DNA of 64,000 bases from Scilla litardierei (Eukaryota; Streptophyta; Magnoliopsida; Asparagales; Asparagaceae). Under the pieces are notes generated by a model. That model was not told the DNA's origin. It saw only the letters and a program-made list of their open reading frames with translations, and ran no database searches. The position numbers and the translations under genes were made by a program. Of this stretch, positions 11,380-20,710 are shown one piece after another. Each line of letters begins with the position of its first letter. Position 1 is the stretch's first letter. The DNA is taken from positions 171,454,319 through 171,518,318 of the forward strand of contig CM061140.1 of the NCBI GenBank assembly GCA_030789695.1, in the 5' to 3' direction.

Positions 11380-12232
11380 AAGATGAGCAAAATATATTTA
11401 TCATGCCCATCTTGTTACAAGCATCCTCCACTCCTTTAGAGCTCAACCCCTTCGTAAGGCAATCTGCTAGTTGCTGTCCAGAGCTAATGTAGGAGATCTC
11501 CAACTGTTTCTTGTCCAGTCTCTCTTTAATGAAGAACCTGTCAATCTCTATGTGCTTCGTTCTATCATGTTGCACTGGGTTGTTGGCAATATTAATTGCA
11601 GACTTGTTATCACACAACAACTGCAATGGTCCTTCTCTCAGCAGGCGTAGCTCATGTAGAAGTGATCTCAACCAGATCATCTCACAAGTACTAAGCACCA
11701 TAGCACGATACTCTGCCTCTGCAGTGGAACGAGCCACCAAATCCTGCTTCTTGCTGCGCCAAGAGACCAAGTTGCCCCCAACAAACACACAGTAGCCCGA
11801 GGTCGATCTCCTATCATCCAAGCAACTGGCCCAATCTGCATCACAGTAGCCTGTCACATTCATGTGACCATGACTACCAAATAATATGCCTTTTCCTGGA
11901 CTATTCTTCAGATACCTCAGTATCCTGAAGACTGCCTCCATATGTCCAGTCCTAGGATCATGCATGTACCTACTTACCACACTGATAGCATAGGCAATGT
12001 CAGGTCTGGTATGGCATAAGTAGATGAGGCGTCCAACAAGTCTCTGGTACCTCTCTTTGTCCACTGGCTCCCCTGATTGTGAATGCAACCTATGATTCTG
12101 ATCAATAGGAGTAACTGCTGGACGACACCCCAACATACCTGTCTCAGCCAGAAGATCCAGTGCATACTTTCTCTGTGAGAGAACTATACCCTTTCTGGAC
12201 CTGGCAATCTCCAGTCCAAGGAAGTATCCCAA
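11378..12232 (-). CDS. pol: Copia Pol C-terminus: end of RT and RNase H
   Basis: This frame covers the last part of the reverse transcriptase (YFLGLEIARSRKGIVLSQ) and the complete RNase H, with DADWASCLDDRRSTSGYC, STAEAEYRA, LCDNKSAINIA and RTKHIEIDRFFI. It is the continuation of the gag-pol frame ending at 12184, displaced by one frame at about 12235-12245. There one G of a G-run appears to be missing relative to the family pattern. Whether that is a real mutation or a sequencing or assembly error cannot be decided from the sequence. Confidence 0.92.
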   Translation of the reverse strand: MGYFLGLEIARSRKGIVLSQRKYALDLLAETGMLGCRPAVTPIDQNHRLHSQSGEPVDKERYQRLVGRLIYLCHTRPDIAYAISVVSRYMHDPRTGHMEAVFRILRYLKNSPGKGILFGSHGHMNVTGYCDADWASCLDDRRSTSGYCVFVGGNLVSWRSKKQDLVARSTAEAEYRAMVLSTCEMIWLRSLLHELRLLREGPLQLLCDNKSAINIANNPVQHDRTKHIEIDRFFIKERLDKKQLEISYISSGQQLADCLTKGLSSKGVEDACNKMGMINIFCSS

Positions 12233-15200
12233 CTGTCCAGGTCCTTGACCTCAAACTCTCTCGCCAACCTCACCTTCAAGTGAGAGATTCCCTCTTCATC
12301 ATCTCCAGTGATAATAATGTCATCAACATACACAGCCAAAAGGGTGATCCGTTGCCCTGAATGTCTATAGAATACAGTATGATCACCATTACTCTGCTTG
12401 TAGCCCATGGTGATGACTGCACGCCTGAACCTGTCGAACCATGCCCTTGGAGATTGCTTCAGCCCATACAAAGACTTGTCCAGTCTACACATCTTTCCCA
12501 CCGTCTGTTGTGTGCCAAAGCCAGGTGGAACCTCCATGTATACCTCCTCCTGTAAATCTCCATGCAAGAAAGCATTCTTTACATCCAACTGATGCAATTT
12601 CCATCCAAAATTCGCTGCACAGGATATCAGTACTCTCACAGTACTCATCTTTGCCACTGGGGCAAATGTCTCATCATAATCGATCCCATAAGTCTGACTG
12701 TAACCCTTGGCAACCAGCCTCGCCTTGTACCTGTCCACCTTCCCTTCTGCAGTTTGCTTCACTGTGAATACCCACTTGCAGCCCACAGCCTTCTTCCCTG
12801 CTGGAAGTGAGACAAGTCTCCATGTCTTGTTCTTCTCCAGTGCCTCAAGTTCTTCGAGCATTGCTTTCTTCCACTGGGGATGTTGCTTTGCCACTCGCCA
12901 ATCACTTGGTATAGGGATAGACTGTAAGGATGCAATGATAGCCCTATATGCAGGTGTAAGAGAAGCGTAGGAGACATGATTAGCAATATCAGTCTCATAT
13001 CCATACCGTACAGGAGGCCTGCCGGCATTGATACGAGGCTCCCTACGAGATGCAAGTGGAAGATCTAAACTAGAGGAAGGCAAAGAAAGGTTACCATCCG
13101 TGGTAGGAGAGGAAGGCAGTAAGGAGGTCGGGACTCGAGCAGGCGTGATAGACTGATCAACCTCGACATGTGGCAGTGGAGCTAGTGGGTCTTCAGTGGG
13201 GAAGATGTCTTCTTGTTGTCCTCCATCGCCATGACTATCCTTCTGTCTCCTGCTATATTTCCTGCCGTACAGCCTGTCTTCCTCCTCTTCCACCAAGGTC
13301 CTTCCTTCCTCCCTGCTATCAGGACCAGTACCAGTAGCCCTGACAGGGCATGGTATAAGTCCAACCACTACCCTCCTATCATCAGTCTCCCCCTCTCGAC
13401 CAACTCCTCCTGTGCTTGGAGAGGCCCCAGTATCAAATACTGATGTAGAATCTGTCAGTCCTCCATAAAACGGTTCAGTCTCCCTGAACGTCACATCCAT
13501 GCTCACAAACAGCTTTCTTTCTGAGGGACTCCAACACCTGTAGCCTTTCTGATTTGAAGGATACCCAACAAATATACATTTAATTGCCCGAGCATCCAGC
13601 TTCCCCACAGAGGGTCTATGATCCCTCACAAAGCATGTGCATCCGAACACTTTTGGTGGAACTACGAAAGTGTTTTTTCCCATAAGAATCTCACATGGAG
13701 ACTTCATACCAAGGATCCGTGAAGGCATCCTGTTGATAAGATATGTGGCTGTCATCACTGCTTCACTCCACAATATCTTAGGTACATTCATGGTGAGCAT
13801 GAGTGACCTAGTTACCTCCAACAAGTGTCTATTTTTCCTTTCAGCAACTCCGTTCTGTTGGGGGGTGTTGGGGCAGGTGGTTTGATGAGTTATCCCACTC
13901 TCGGATAGGTAAGATGCAAACTCCATGTTTACATACTCAGTCCCATTATCCGTTCTCAAGACACGGATCCTGGCCTCATACATGTTCCTGACACTTCTAT
14001 GGAAGTCCTGAAAACACTTCAGCGCTTCGCCTTTGTTTTTCATCATATAAAGCCATGTCATCCGAGAGTGACAATCTATGAAGGTGATAAACCACCTGAA
14101 CCCACTCACTGAAGTCACTGGGCAGGGCCCCCAAACATCTGAGTGAATAAGATGAAATTTCTCTACACTCCTCATCCCTACACTAGGATATGACGTCCTA
14201 GTGTGTTTCCCAAATTCACATGCATCACATTTCAAATTCATTTCATTCACTCTATTCAAAATATCGGGATACATTTTACTCAAAATATCAAAGGGCAAGT
14301 GTCCCAACTGACAGTGCAACAAAAGTACATCCCTTTCCTTCTCTCCACCAACGACAGCCAGTGCAGCATCCCCACTAGCTCTGTCAAGATACCACAGTCC
14401 ATCACGCCTGACGCCAGTCCCAAGCCTCCTCCCAGTCTTCCTTTCCTGCAACACACAATGAGTAGAGTCAAAAGTAATGCTACAGTCGAGATCATCAACA
14501 ATAGAGCCAACAGATAAGAGGTTGACTGGAAATGATGGGACGTGAAGGACAGAAGAGAGGCGTATGGAGGGAGTGCACTGAATAGTACCAGTCCCTCTAA
14601 TGGGTTGGGATGTGCCATCAGCTGTCTGAACGGTTTCATGAATGGAATGTGGTTTATATGTGGAAAATTGTCTATATGCTCCTGACACATGACTAGATGC
14701 ACCTGAGTCAATAATCCACTCTATATGATCTCTACATGAAAGGGCTAATCGGTTACCTGAGCCTGTGTGAGCGAAGTGGGCAAAGTTACCGAATGGCGAG
14801 GCAATATCCCCAGTCTGGTCTGCATGGCTCTCCGAGCTCTCAGTAGTAGACCTGGACTGTCTCCGCTGCTCTAGGTCTGACGCCTCAGCTGGCGTAGCCT
14901 CAATCATCACTGTCTCCTGTCGTCCATCAGCGGTAGCAAAGTTGGCCCGTGGGCCACCGCGACCTCGTCCACGGCCTCCACGGCCCCAACGACCTCCTCC
15001 TCTGCCTCCAGTGCCACGTCCTCGTCCACTGCCCTTCTGTGGGCAGTTGAAGCTCAGGTGCCCCTTCACCCCACATGTGTAGCACTCTCGATCCTCGCTC
15101 ACTACTGCCACTGGGGGTACAGCCAGTGCAGCCCGAGTGACCTGAGTACCCTCATCCTTCATAACCCTCAGTCTGGTCTCCTCCTGTGCCATTGCAGCTA

Positions 15201-15891
15201 TGGCCTCCTCCAGGGATGGGATGGAGGATAGGTGGCACATACTCGCCCTCCTGGCCTCAAAGTCTCCATTCAGGTTCCTCAGAAAGTGTGTCACACGCCT
15301 ACGCTCCACCCACTTCCTATGTATCGCAGCGCTCCTAGGATCAGGCAGGTCAATAGGGTCATAGTGATCTAACTCTGACCAAAGCCTTTTCAACTCCGCA
15401 GAGTAGGCTAGAATAGTCATCTCCCCCTGCTTCAAGGTGTCGACCTTGCCCTGAACCTCCATCATGAGCATCACATTCCCTGCTCCTGAGTACATTTTCT
15501 CCACCATACTCCAAATCCCCGCAGCACTCTCTATGGCCTCCACCATCCCAGCAATGGGTGGAACCATCGATGTCATCAACCAAGCAGCCACCAGTGAGTT
15601 GGTGGTGCTCCAGACTTTCCAATCATCCCCATCCTTGTCCAGCGGTTCCTTGCATGAACCCAGAACGACTCCTTCTAACCCCTTCGACCTCAGAATGAGA
15701 AGCACCCTCCTGGACCAACTGAGGTAATTCTTCGTCCCTTCCAATTTCACATCATTGGGCATCAATTCCAGCTTCTGCACGGGACGTGAAGGCGTCGATC
15801 CACTCGAGGATCCCAACTCCTTCGAAGCAAGTAGCTTCGTTATCTCCCCGATGAAGGCCTTCATGTCCGCTGAAGTAAGGTTGTCCCCCAT
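12184..15891 (-). CDS. gag-pol: Copia Gag-Pol polyprotein (gag, protease, integrase, RT)
   Basis: An uninterrupted 1235-codon frame. Order by approximate residue: gag capsid domain with NYLSWSRRVLL (about 55-65); RNA-binding zinc knuckle CYTCGVKGHLSFNC (about 268-281) followed by an RG/GRG-rich basic stretch; protease DSGASSHVSG (about 395); integrase zinc finger H..H..C..C (about 520-560) with catalytic D-D-E marked by HSDVWGP, TDNGTEY and NGVAERKNR (about 584-685); RT with LDVKNAFLHGD (about 1107) and the polymerase YVDDIII motif (about 1187). The last residues after VKDLDSW are out of frame. All catalytic motifs look intact, so the single frame change is the only visible defect. Confidence 0.95.
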   Translation of the reverse strand: MGDNLTSADMKAFIGEITKLLASKELGSSSGSTPSRPVQKLELMPNDVKLEGTKNYLSWSRRVLLILRSKGLEGVVLGSCKEPLDKDGDDWKVWSTTNSLVAAWLMTSMVPPIAGMVEAIESAAGIWSMVEKMYSGAGNVMLMMEVQGKVDTLKQGEMTILAYSAELKRLWSELDHYDPIDLPDPRSAAIHRKWVERRRVTHFLRNLNGDFEARRASMCHLSSIPSLEEAIAAMAQEETRLRVMKDEGTQVTRAALAVPPVAVVSEDRECYTCGVKGHLSFNCPQKGSGRGRGTGGRGGGRWGRGGRGRGRGGPRANFATADGRQETVMIEATPAEASDLEQRRQSRSTTESSESHADQTGDIASPFGNFAHFAHTGSGNRLALSCRDHIEWIIDSGASSHVSGAYRQFSTYKPHSIHETVQTADGTSQPIRGTGTIQCTPSIRLSSVLHVPSFPVNLLSVGSIVDDLDCSITFDSTHCVLQERKTGRRLGTGVRRDGLWYLDRASGDAALAVVGGEKERDVLLLHCQLGHLPFDILSKMYPDILNRVNEMNLKCDACEFGKHTRTSYPSVGMRSVEKFHLIHSDVWGPCPVTSVSGFRWFITFIDCHSRMTWLYMMKNKGEALKCFQDFHRSVRNMYEARIRVLRTDNGTEYVNMEFASYLSESGITHQTTCPNTPQQNGVAERKNRHLLEVTRSLMLTMNVPKILWSEAVMTATYLINRMPSRILGMKSPCEILMGKNTFVVPPKVFGCTCFVRDHRPSVGKLDARAIKCIFVGYPSNQKGYRCWSPSERKLFVSMDVTFRETEPFYGGLTDSTSVFDTGASPSTGGVGREGETDDRRVVVGLIPCPVRATGTGPDSREEGRTLVEEEEDRLYGRKYSRRQKDSHGDGGQQEDIFPTEDPLAPLPHVEVDQSITPARVPTSLLPSSPTTDGNLSLPSSSLDLPLASRREPRINAGRPPVRYGYETDIANHVSYASLTPAYRAIIASLQSIPIPSDWRVAKQHPQWKKAMLEELEALEKNKTWRLVSLPAGKKAVGCKWVFTVKQTAEGKVDRYKARLVAKGYSQTYGIDYDETFAPVAKMSTVRVLISCAANFGWKLHQLDVKNAFLHGDLQEEVYMEVPPGFGTQQTVGKMCRLDKSLYGLKQSPRAWFDRFRRAVITMGYKQSNGDHTVFYRHSGQRITLLAVYVDDIIITGDDEEGISHLKVRLAREFEVKDLDSWDTSLDWRLPGPERV

Positions 15892-16337
15892 CTCTTCAGA
15901 TCCGCAGATCTCTCCTTTCTCCCTCCTTAGATCCGCAGATTTACTTCTCCTTCTCCTCTTCTAGGTCATACCCTAACCGTAAACCTATGGAGTCCTTTTC
16001 ATGGCTCTACCATAGATCTAGGGTTAGGGTTTTTTTGGGATTCCCTTTTTGTGGCTAGGTAGGGCTTTGTGGGGCTAGAAGAGGACTTGAGGGAGGAGAA
16101 GAAGGCTATCGGCAGCGGCGGAAGCTGGCGGCAGCGGCGGCAACAGCTGCGGCGGCGGCTGGCGGCTGCGGCAGGCGCAGCGGCAGCGCGCAGCAGCGGC
16201 GCACGCGGCAGGCGCAGCAGCAGCGGCTGGCGGCAGCGGCGGCGCACTGCGGCAGCGGGCGGCGGCAAGCAGCGGCGGCGCGTGGGAGGGCTAGGGGTTT
16301 GGGTTTTAGGGTTTTAGGGTTTTTAGCTCTGATACCA
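15892..16337 (-). other. Copia 5' leader with GC-rich trinucleotide repeat and primer site
   Basis: Between the 5' LTR and gag lie the primer site TGGTATCAGAGC (16326-16337, complementary to initiator Met tRNA), a run of plant-telomere-like CCCTAAAA motifs (about 16295-16322), and a strongly GC-rich imperfect GCN/GGC repeat (about 16100-16285). The repeat gives Ala/Arg/Gly-rich open frames on both strands that have no protein-like content. A structured GC-rich leader could affect packaging or translation. That role is inference. Confidence 0.8.
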
Positions 16338-16456
16338 TGTAGAAATTGGGGAAAGTGTGATTAGCCTCCAAAGTGAGGCTATCACTTCTATTTATATGAT
16401 TTCACACTTTCTTTACACACACACCCAATTTACTCACACACACACACTACTCAATA
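16338..16456 (-). repeat. 5' LTR of the copia element
   Basis: 119 bp beginning TATTGAGTAG and ending TTTCTACA in element orientation, next to the primer binding site. Identical to 11252-11370 as read by eye. Confidence 0.93.
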
Positions 16457-16461
16457 ATGTT

Positions 16462-17247
16462 ACTGTTACATTAAAGGTGTTTTTTATTTCCAAAGTTTCT
16501 GTTTCGCATCCAGGGTTCTTTTCAAGACAATAATTGGGGAAGTGTTGTTTGAAAATCAGGAGGTTTAACCAATTTTCCCTTTTATTTATTGCACCTGTTG
16601 AAGGAAAATGACTAGGAACTGGTGCCTTGGTGGTTTATTCACCAAGATAATTTTTTCTACTCCTGGTTGGAATGACTATGTACCAACTTGATGTGATGGT
16701 CCATCGACCATCCGTGCAAGGAGAAGAGAAGGGGGCAAAGAATATCCCATCAAGTATTACCGTATATATTAGGTCTACTAAGGTGGTCTACTAAGGCCCA
16801 CCTGATGTTACATCTATTGTTGGAAATCATATGTCAGATTGTCGTAGAAACGACCATTGGAATTTGGAAATAATCATTCTTTACTTGTCTAATAAATACG
16901 TGTGCAAGTGTATAATATTGGCATCGCCATCGGGACTTGGATTTTTCACGATTAATGACTTATTGCATACCAGCAGAGCAACATGTAGCTGTGGTAGAAC
17001 AGTGATTTGCTAATAGTAGGAAAAGCTCTGCAGCGCATGTGCTCACTTTAAAAAAATAAAAACCACATAGTCATGATTTTCCTTTCTACAAATTTTTTAA
17101 CACTCTGACCTCATGAAATTTGTGTTAACAAACCAATCACTGCAACCATTATTGTCATCATAGCCATCATCATTGTTGCCATACTTCCTCAAAAGATACT
17201 GTTATTTTCAATAATACAGCCGATATGGTGATGACGATACTAGTCAG
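16462..17247. other. No gene seen; intron 2 sequence
   Basis: AT-rich DNA of about 790 bp between the copia element and the gypsy derivative. No coding homology or clear repeat structure was recognised. Confidence 0.5.
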
Positions 17248-17401
17248 AGATGAGATCTACTCGGGGTTTGATGGATAAAATTAGGGTTTTGATGGAAAGA
17301 TCGGATTTTTAGGGGAAAGAAAGAAGTTTTAGTGTTAGAAAGGGATTTTGGGAAGGAAAGGTGGTATTTTTATTGATAAAAATAAAGAGAATACAAGATA
17401 A

Positions 17402-18335
17402 TTGACCTCGATTCGAGAGGAGGCCACTCTCCTAACTTTGGATTCGAGATCAAAGCCTAAATCTCCCCAGACTAGCTTTTTCTTCGAAGGAAAAGCCTAA
17501 ACCTCCAAGATTTATGGTTTCTTTGTCAATATTCAACTTCCCCTCCATAATTTCCCAACCCCGCATATAAATACCACAGAAAACCCTCTAAACTCTAAAC
17601 TCTAAAGTCTGACAATTACAAAAAGACCCCTGACCCCTGAAACTGAGAATTATGAAAATGCTCCTAAGACTCCAAAATTTCAGATCTACCCGTTAGGGCG
17701 GTCCTATCATTGATCCGTCCCGAAAGAACCACATTGTCTTCAAGGTGATGTTGTGAAAACCATGTGCTCGCTACTCCAAATGGAAGTGCTCGTCCTCTCC
17801 CGGTTCTTCCTGCTCAACTGTCTGGCCTTCTTCATCTTCAAACCTTCTTCATCTTCAATGATCAACATTTGACCTCGATTCGAGAGGAGGCCACTCTCCT
17901 AACTTTGGATTCGAGATCAAAGCCTAAATCTCCCAAGAATAGCTTTTTCTTCGAAGGAAAAGCCTAAACCTCCAAGATTTATGGTTTCTTTGTCAATATT
18001 CAACTTCCCCTCCATAATTTCCCAACCCCGCATATAAATACCACAGAAAACCCTCTAAACTCTAAACTCTAAACTCTGACAATTACAAAAAGACCCCTGA
18101 CCCCTGAAACTGAGAATTACGAAAATGCTCCTAAGACTCCAAAATTTCAGATCTACCCGTTAGGGCGGTCCTATCATTGATCCGTCCCGAAAGAACCACA
18201 TTGTCTTCAAGGTGGTGTTGTGAAAACCATGTGCCCGCTACTCCAAATGGAAGTGCTCGTCCTCTCCCGGTTCTTCCTACTCAACTGTCTGGCCTTCTTC
18301 ATCTTCAAACCTTCTTCATCTTCAACGATCAACAT
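17402..18335. repeat. 467-bp tandem duplication, two copies
   Basis: Copy 1 is 17402-17868 and copy 2 is 17869-18335. They are nearly identical and start TTGACCTCGATTCGAGAGG. The unit spans most of the LTR plus about 160 bp of adjoining gag, so part of the LTR is present twice at this end. It probably arose by unequal exchange or replication slippage at short TTGA matches. Confidence 0.9.
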
Positions 18336-20052
18336 TTGAAGAGCATGATCCCTGCAACGATGTCCTAGCCCATACCTCTTGCCACAACGAAAGCAGAGCC
18401 CCTTGGTGCGCAATCATGAATCTCCATCTCCGTGAGCCGCTTAAGCCTACTGTTTGATTGAAGCTCGTTCTTCTCTTGGCTAGACTGGATCCCTCCTAAC
18501 GGTGCCTCCTATCCTACTGCTGGCGTCTGACTGCGTAAAGTAGATCAACTACATGCTCCACTGGTGCGCTGCTCCTCTACAAGTCAGTCCTCCACCATCC
18601 AAGCCAAATGCCTCCTGTCCAAGAACCCTCTGGTTCTCTGTATGTGTAGCTCCGCACGTATATTTGGTTTGAGACCCTCCATGAAACATCCCTCCAAGGA
18701 CTCCCTGCCACCCCACGAACACGGCCTGCCAGCATCTCAAAACTCCTGAAATACTCCCTGACCATCCCTTCTTGTCTCAGTGTAGATCTACTCATAAAGG
18801 TCTCCCCCTGGGTCTCACGAAATCGGTCTAGCATGCAATCTTTAAATTTCTCTCCTGACCGAACAGCACAATGTTGCTCTCTCCATCTGTACTAAGATAA
18901 AGCTTCACCCTCTAAACATATTCCAACCGCCTTCAACTTCTTCGCTCTAGTAAGGCGCGTCATCTCAAACTATCTCTCCATCTTGTAGATTCATCTATCT
19001 GAGTCTTCTTCCTCAAATATTGACATATTTAACTTCCTGACCACGTCATTAATTCCAAGTCTCTCATGGCATGCTCGTCCTCCTGCATGTCCATAATAAT
19101 GAAAAAGATGATAATTGTCATGATGTACCTCTTTCGTCGCCCATAACCCCTAACCGGGCTGATGTCTCTGTCTCCATGATTGCTCCAATCATCCTCATCC
19201 CAGGTGTAATCATCAACATCCTACCCAAAGCCCGGGTTGTCGTTATAATCCTCCTAAAAATCCTTGTAGGCCGGAAGTACTCGACGTCATCGCCTTGCTG
19301 CTGCAGATCGAGGCCCACGAAGCTCCGGAGCTCTTCTACATAATCCTCAGATTCCTCAAACAGCCCAAGATCGTCGTCAAAGTCTCGATGGGTCCTCGGA
19401 AGTTGTGGGACCCCAAATTATCCACCCATGACTCGATGGGCCTCTGGCGGTCCGCCAGGCGCCCGCGAGGGCCTTGGCCCCACAGGGTTGAGTATGGCCC
19501 TAGCGGCCCTAGAGGGCACTGAGACCCTACAGGGTGCTGCAGGCCAACTGCAAGGCATTGGGGGCTCTGCAGGCAGACCGCAGGGCCCTGTCAGCCCTGC
19601 GAGTGGCCGTAGGGTCCCTCCCGAGGCCGGCAGGGGTCCGACCCCCTCACATGGTAATCTTCCGCTTCTTTGGGATCCTCCTCCGCTTCTTTAGGATCCT
19701 CCTCCGCATCGGTTAGAAGCCCTTTTTGAATTCCTCGATCTTTTCTTTTGCCTTCTCCAAATCCTTCGCCTTTTGCCTTAGATTTGTTTGGTCATCCAGA
19801 TCTGAACCTTTCTTTGCATGAAATTCCACAATTATTTGAAATAGTTGTCGCATTATGTTTTGCATGTAAGACGCCATCCGTCGCCTTGGATCCTTCTTCG
19901 ATCGTAGTCCTAATCTCAGATCTAACCTCAGATTTGATTTTCTCCAAAGATTTCTTCAGATCTGCTGCTTCAACATTAAGTCTTTCTTCCAAAAGTTCCA
20001 TCTTTTTCTTTACATCTGCCGTTGTCATGTATCGTAATCGCTCTGATACCAA
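18207..20052 (-). pseudogene. gag: gag of the gypsy derivative, broken
   Basis: The start frame (down from 20052) reads MTTADVKKKMELLEERL and then VEAADLKKSLEKIKSEVR, a charged coiled-coil N-terminus common in plant gypsy Gag. Further fragments read FRETQGETFMSRSTLRQEGM with VREYFRSFEMLAGRV (18577-18834) and a zinc-knuckle-like GLCFRCGKRYGLGHRC (near 18350-18400). These lie in different frames with stops between them. A GC-rich stretch at about 19440-19650 splits the N-terminal and central parts. Confidence 0.7.
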
Positions 20053-20420
20053 TTTGATGGGATCCGCTGGGGGTTTGATGGGTAAAATTAGTGTTTCGGT
20101 GGAAATGTGAGATTTTTAAGGGAAAGAAAGGATTTTTAGGGTAAGAAAGGGATTTTGGGGAGGAAAATTGGTATTTTTATTAATAAAAATAAAGGGAATA
20201 CAAGATAATTGACCATTGCAGTTGTCATGTATCGTAATCGCTCTGATACTAATTTGATAGGATCCGCTAGGATTTTGATGGATAAATTAGGGTTTTGGTG
20301 TAAAAGTGTGATTTTTAAGGAAAAGAAAGGATTTTTAAGGTTAGAAATGGATTTTAGGTAGGAAAGTTGGTATTTTATTGATAAAAATAAAGGAAATACA
20401 AGATAATTGACCTCGATTCG
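20021..20420. repeat. 200-bp tandem duplication across LTR and primer site
   Basis: GTTGTCATGTATCGTAATCG occurs at 20021 and again at 20221, and similarity continues through each unit. Each unit contains the gag start codon region, the primer site, and the first part of the adjoining LTR. The LTR/leader junction is therefore present twice. Confidence 0.85.
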
Positions 20421-20710
20421 AGAGTAGGCCACTCTCCTAGCTTTGGATTCAAGATCGAGGCCTAAATCTCCAAGACCAGCATTTACTTCGAAGGAAAAGC
20501 CTAAACCTTCAACATCTATGGTTCCTTTCTGAATACTCAAAATCCCCTCACTAATTTTCCTAACCCACATATAAATACTATTCTGAAAATAACAAAAATA
20601 CAAAAATACCAAATCTCTGAAAATTACAAAAAGATACCTAAAATTGAAACTAACAAAAATGCCCCTAAGACTCCAAAATTTCAGATCTGCCCTTCGGTGC
20701 GGTCCTTTCA

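Larger units (their letters stand above)
11252..16456 (-). mobile_element. Ty1/copia LTR retrotransposon, very young
   Basis: A complete 5.2-kb element on the minus strand with two 119-bp LTRs that I read as identical, and a perfect 5-bp target-site duplication, atgtt, at 11247-11251 and 16457-16461. In element orientation: 5' LTR (16338-16456), primer site TGGTATCAGAGC (16326-16337), GC-rich leader, one long gag-pol frame (12184-15891), a frame change, the RNase H frame (11378-12232), polypurine tract GAGGGGGAG (11371-11379), 3' LTR (11252-11370). Integrase precedes reverse transcriptase, as in copia. It lies in intron 2 of the LMBR1-type gene in the same transcriptional direction. Confidence 0.97.
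17248..20710 (-). mobile_element. Pol-less Ty3/gypsy derivative (LTR-gag-LTR)
   Basis: On the minus strand an LTR of about 455 bp (20255-20710) begins TGAAAGGACCGC and ends GGATCC-TATCA. It is followed by a primer site, TGGTATCAGAGCG (in the duplicated copy at about 20040-20053), and a gag start with a coiled coil. A second, diverged LTR lies at about 17248-17709. Only gag-type coding is seen in between, with no RT or integrase. Both ends carry tandem duplications: 467 bp at 17402-18335 and 200 bp at 20021-20420. No target-site duplication is obvious. It is probably a deleted, non-autonomous copy. Confidence 0.75.

Noticed and set aside
12160..15964. Several plus-strand frames of 60-108 codons
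   Set aside because: Antisense shadows of the intact copia gag-pol frame.
15999..16317. Arg/Ala- and Gly/Arg-rich frames on both strands
   Set aside because: Products of a GC-rich trinucleotide repeat in the copia leader. No protein-like composition.
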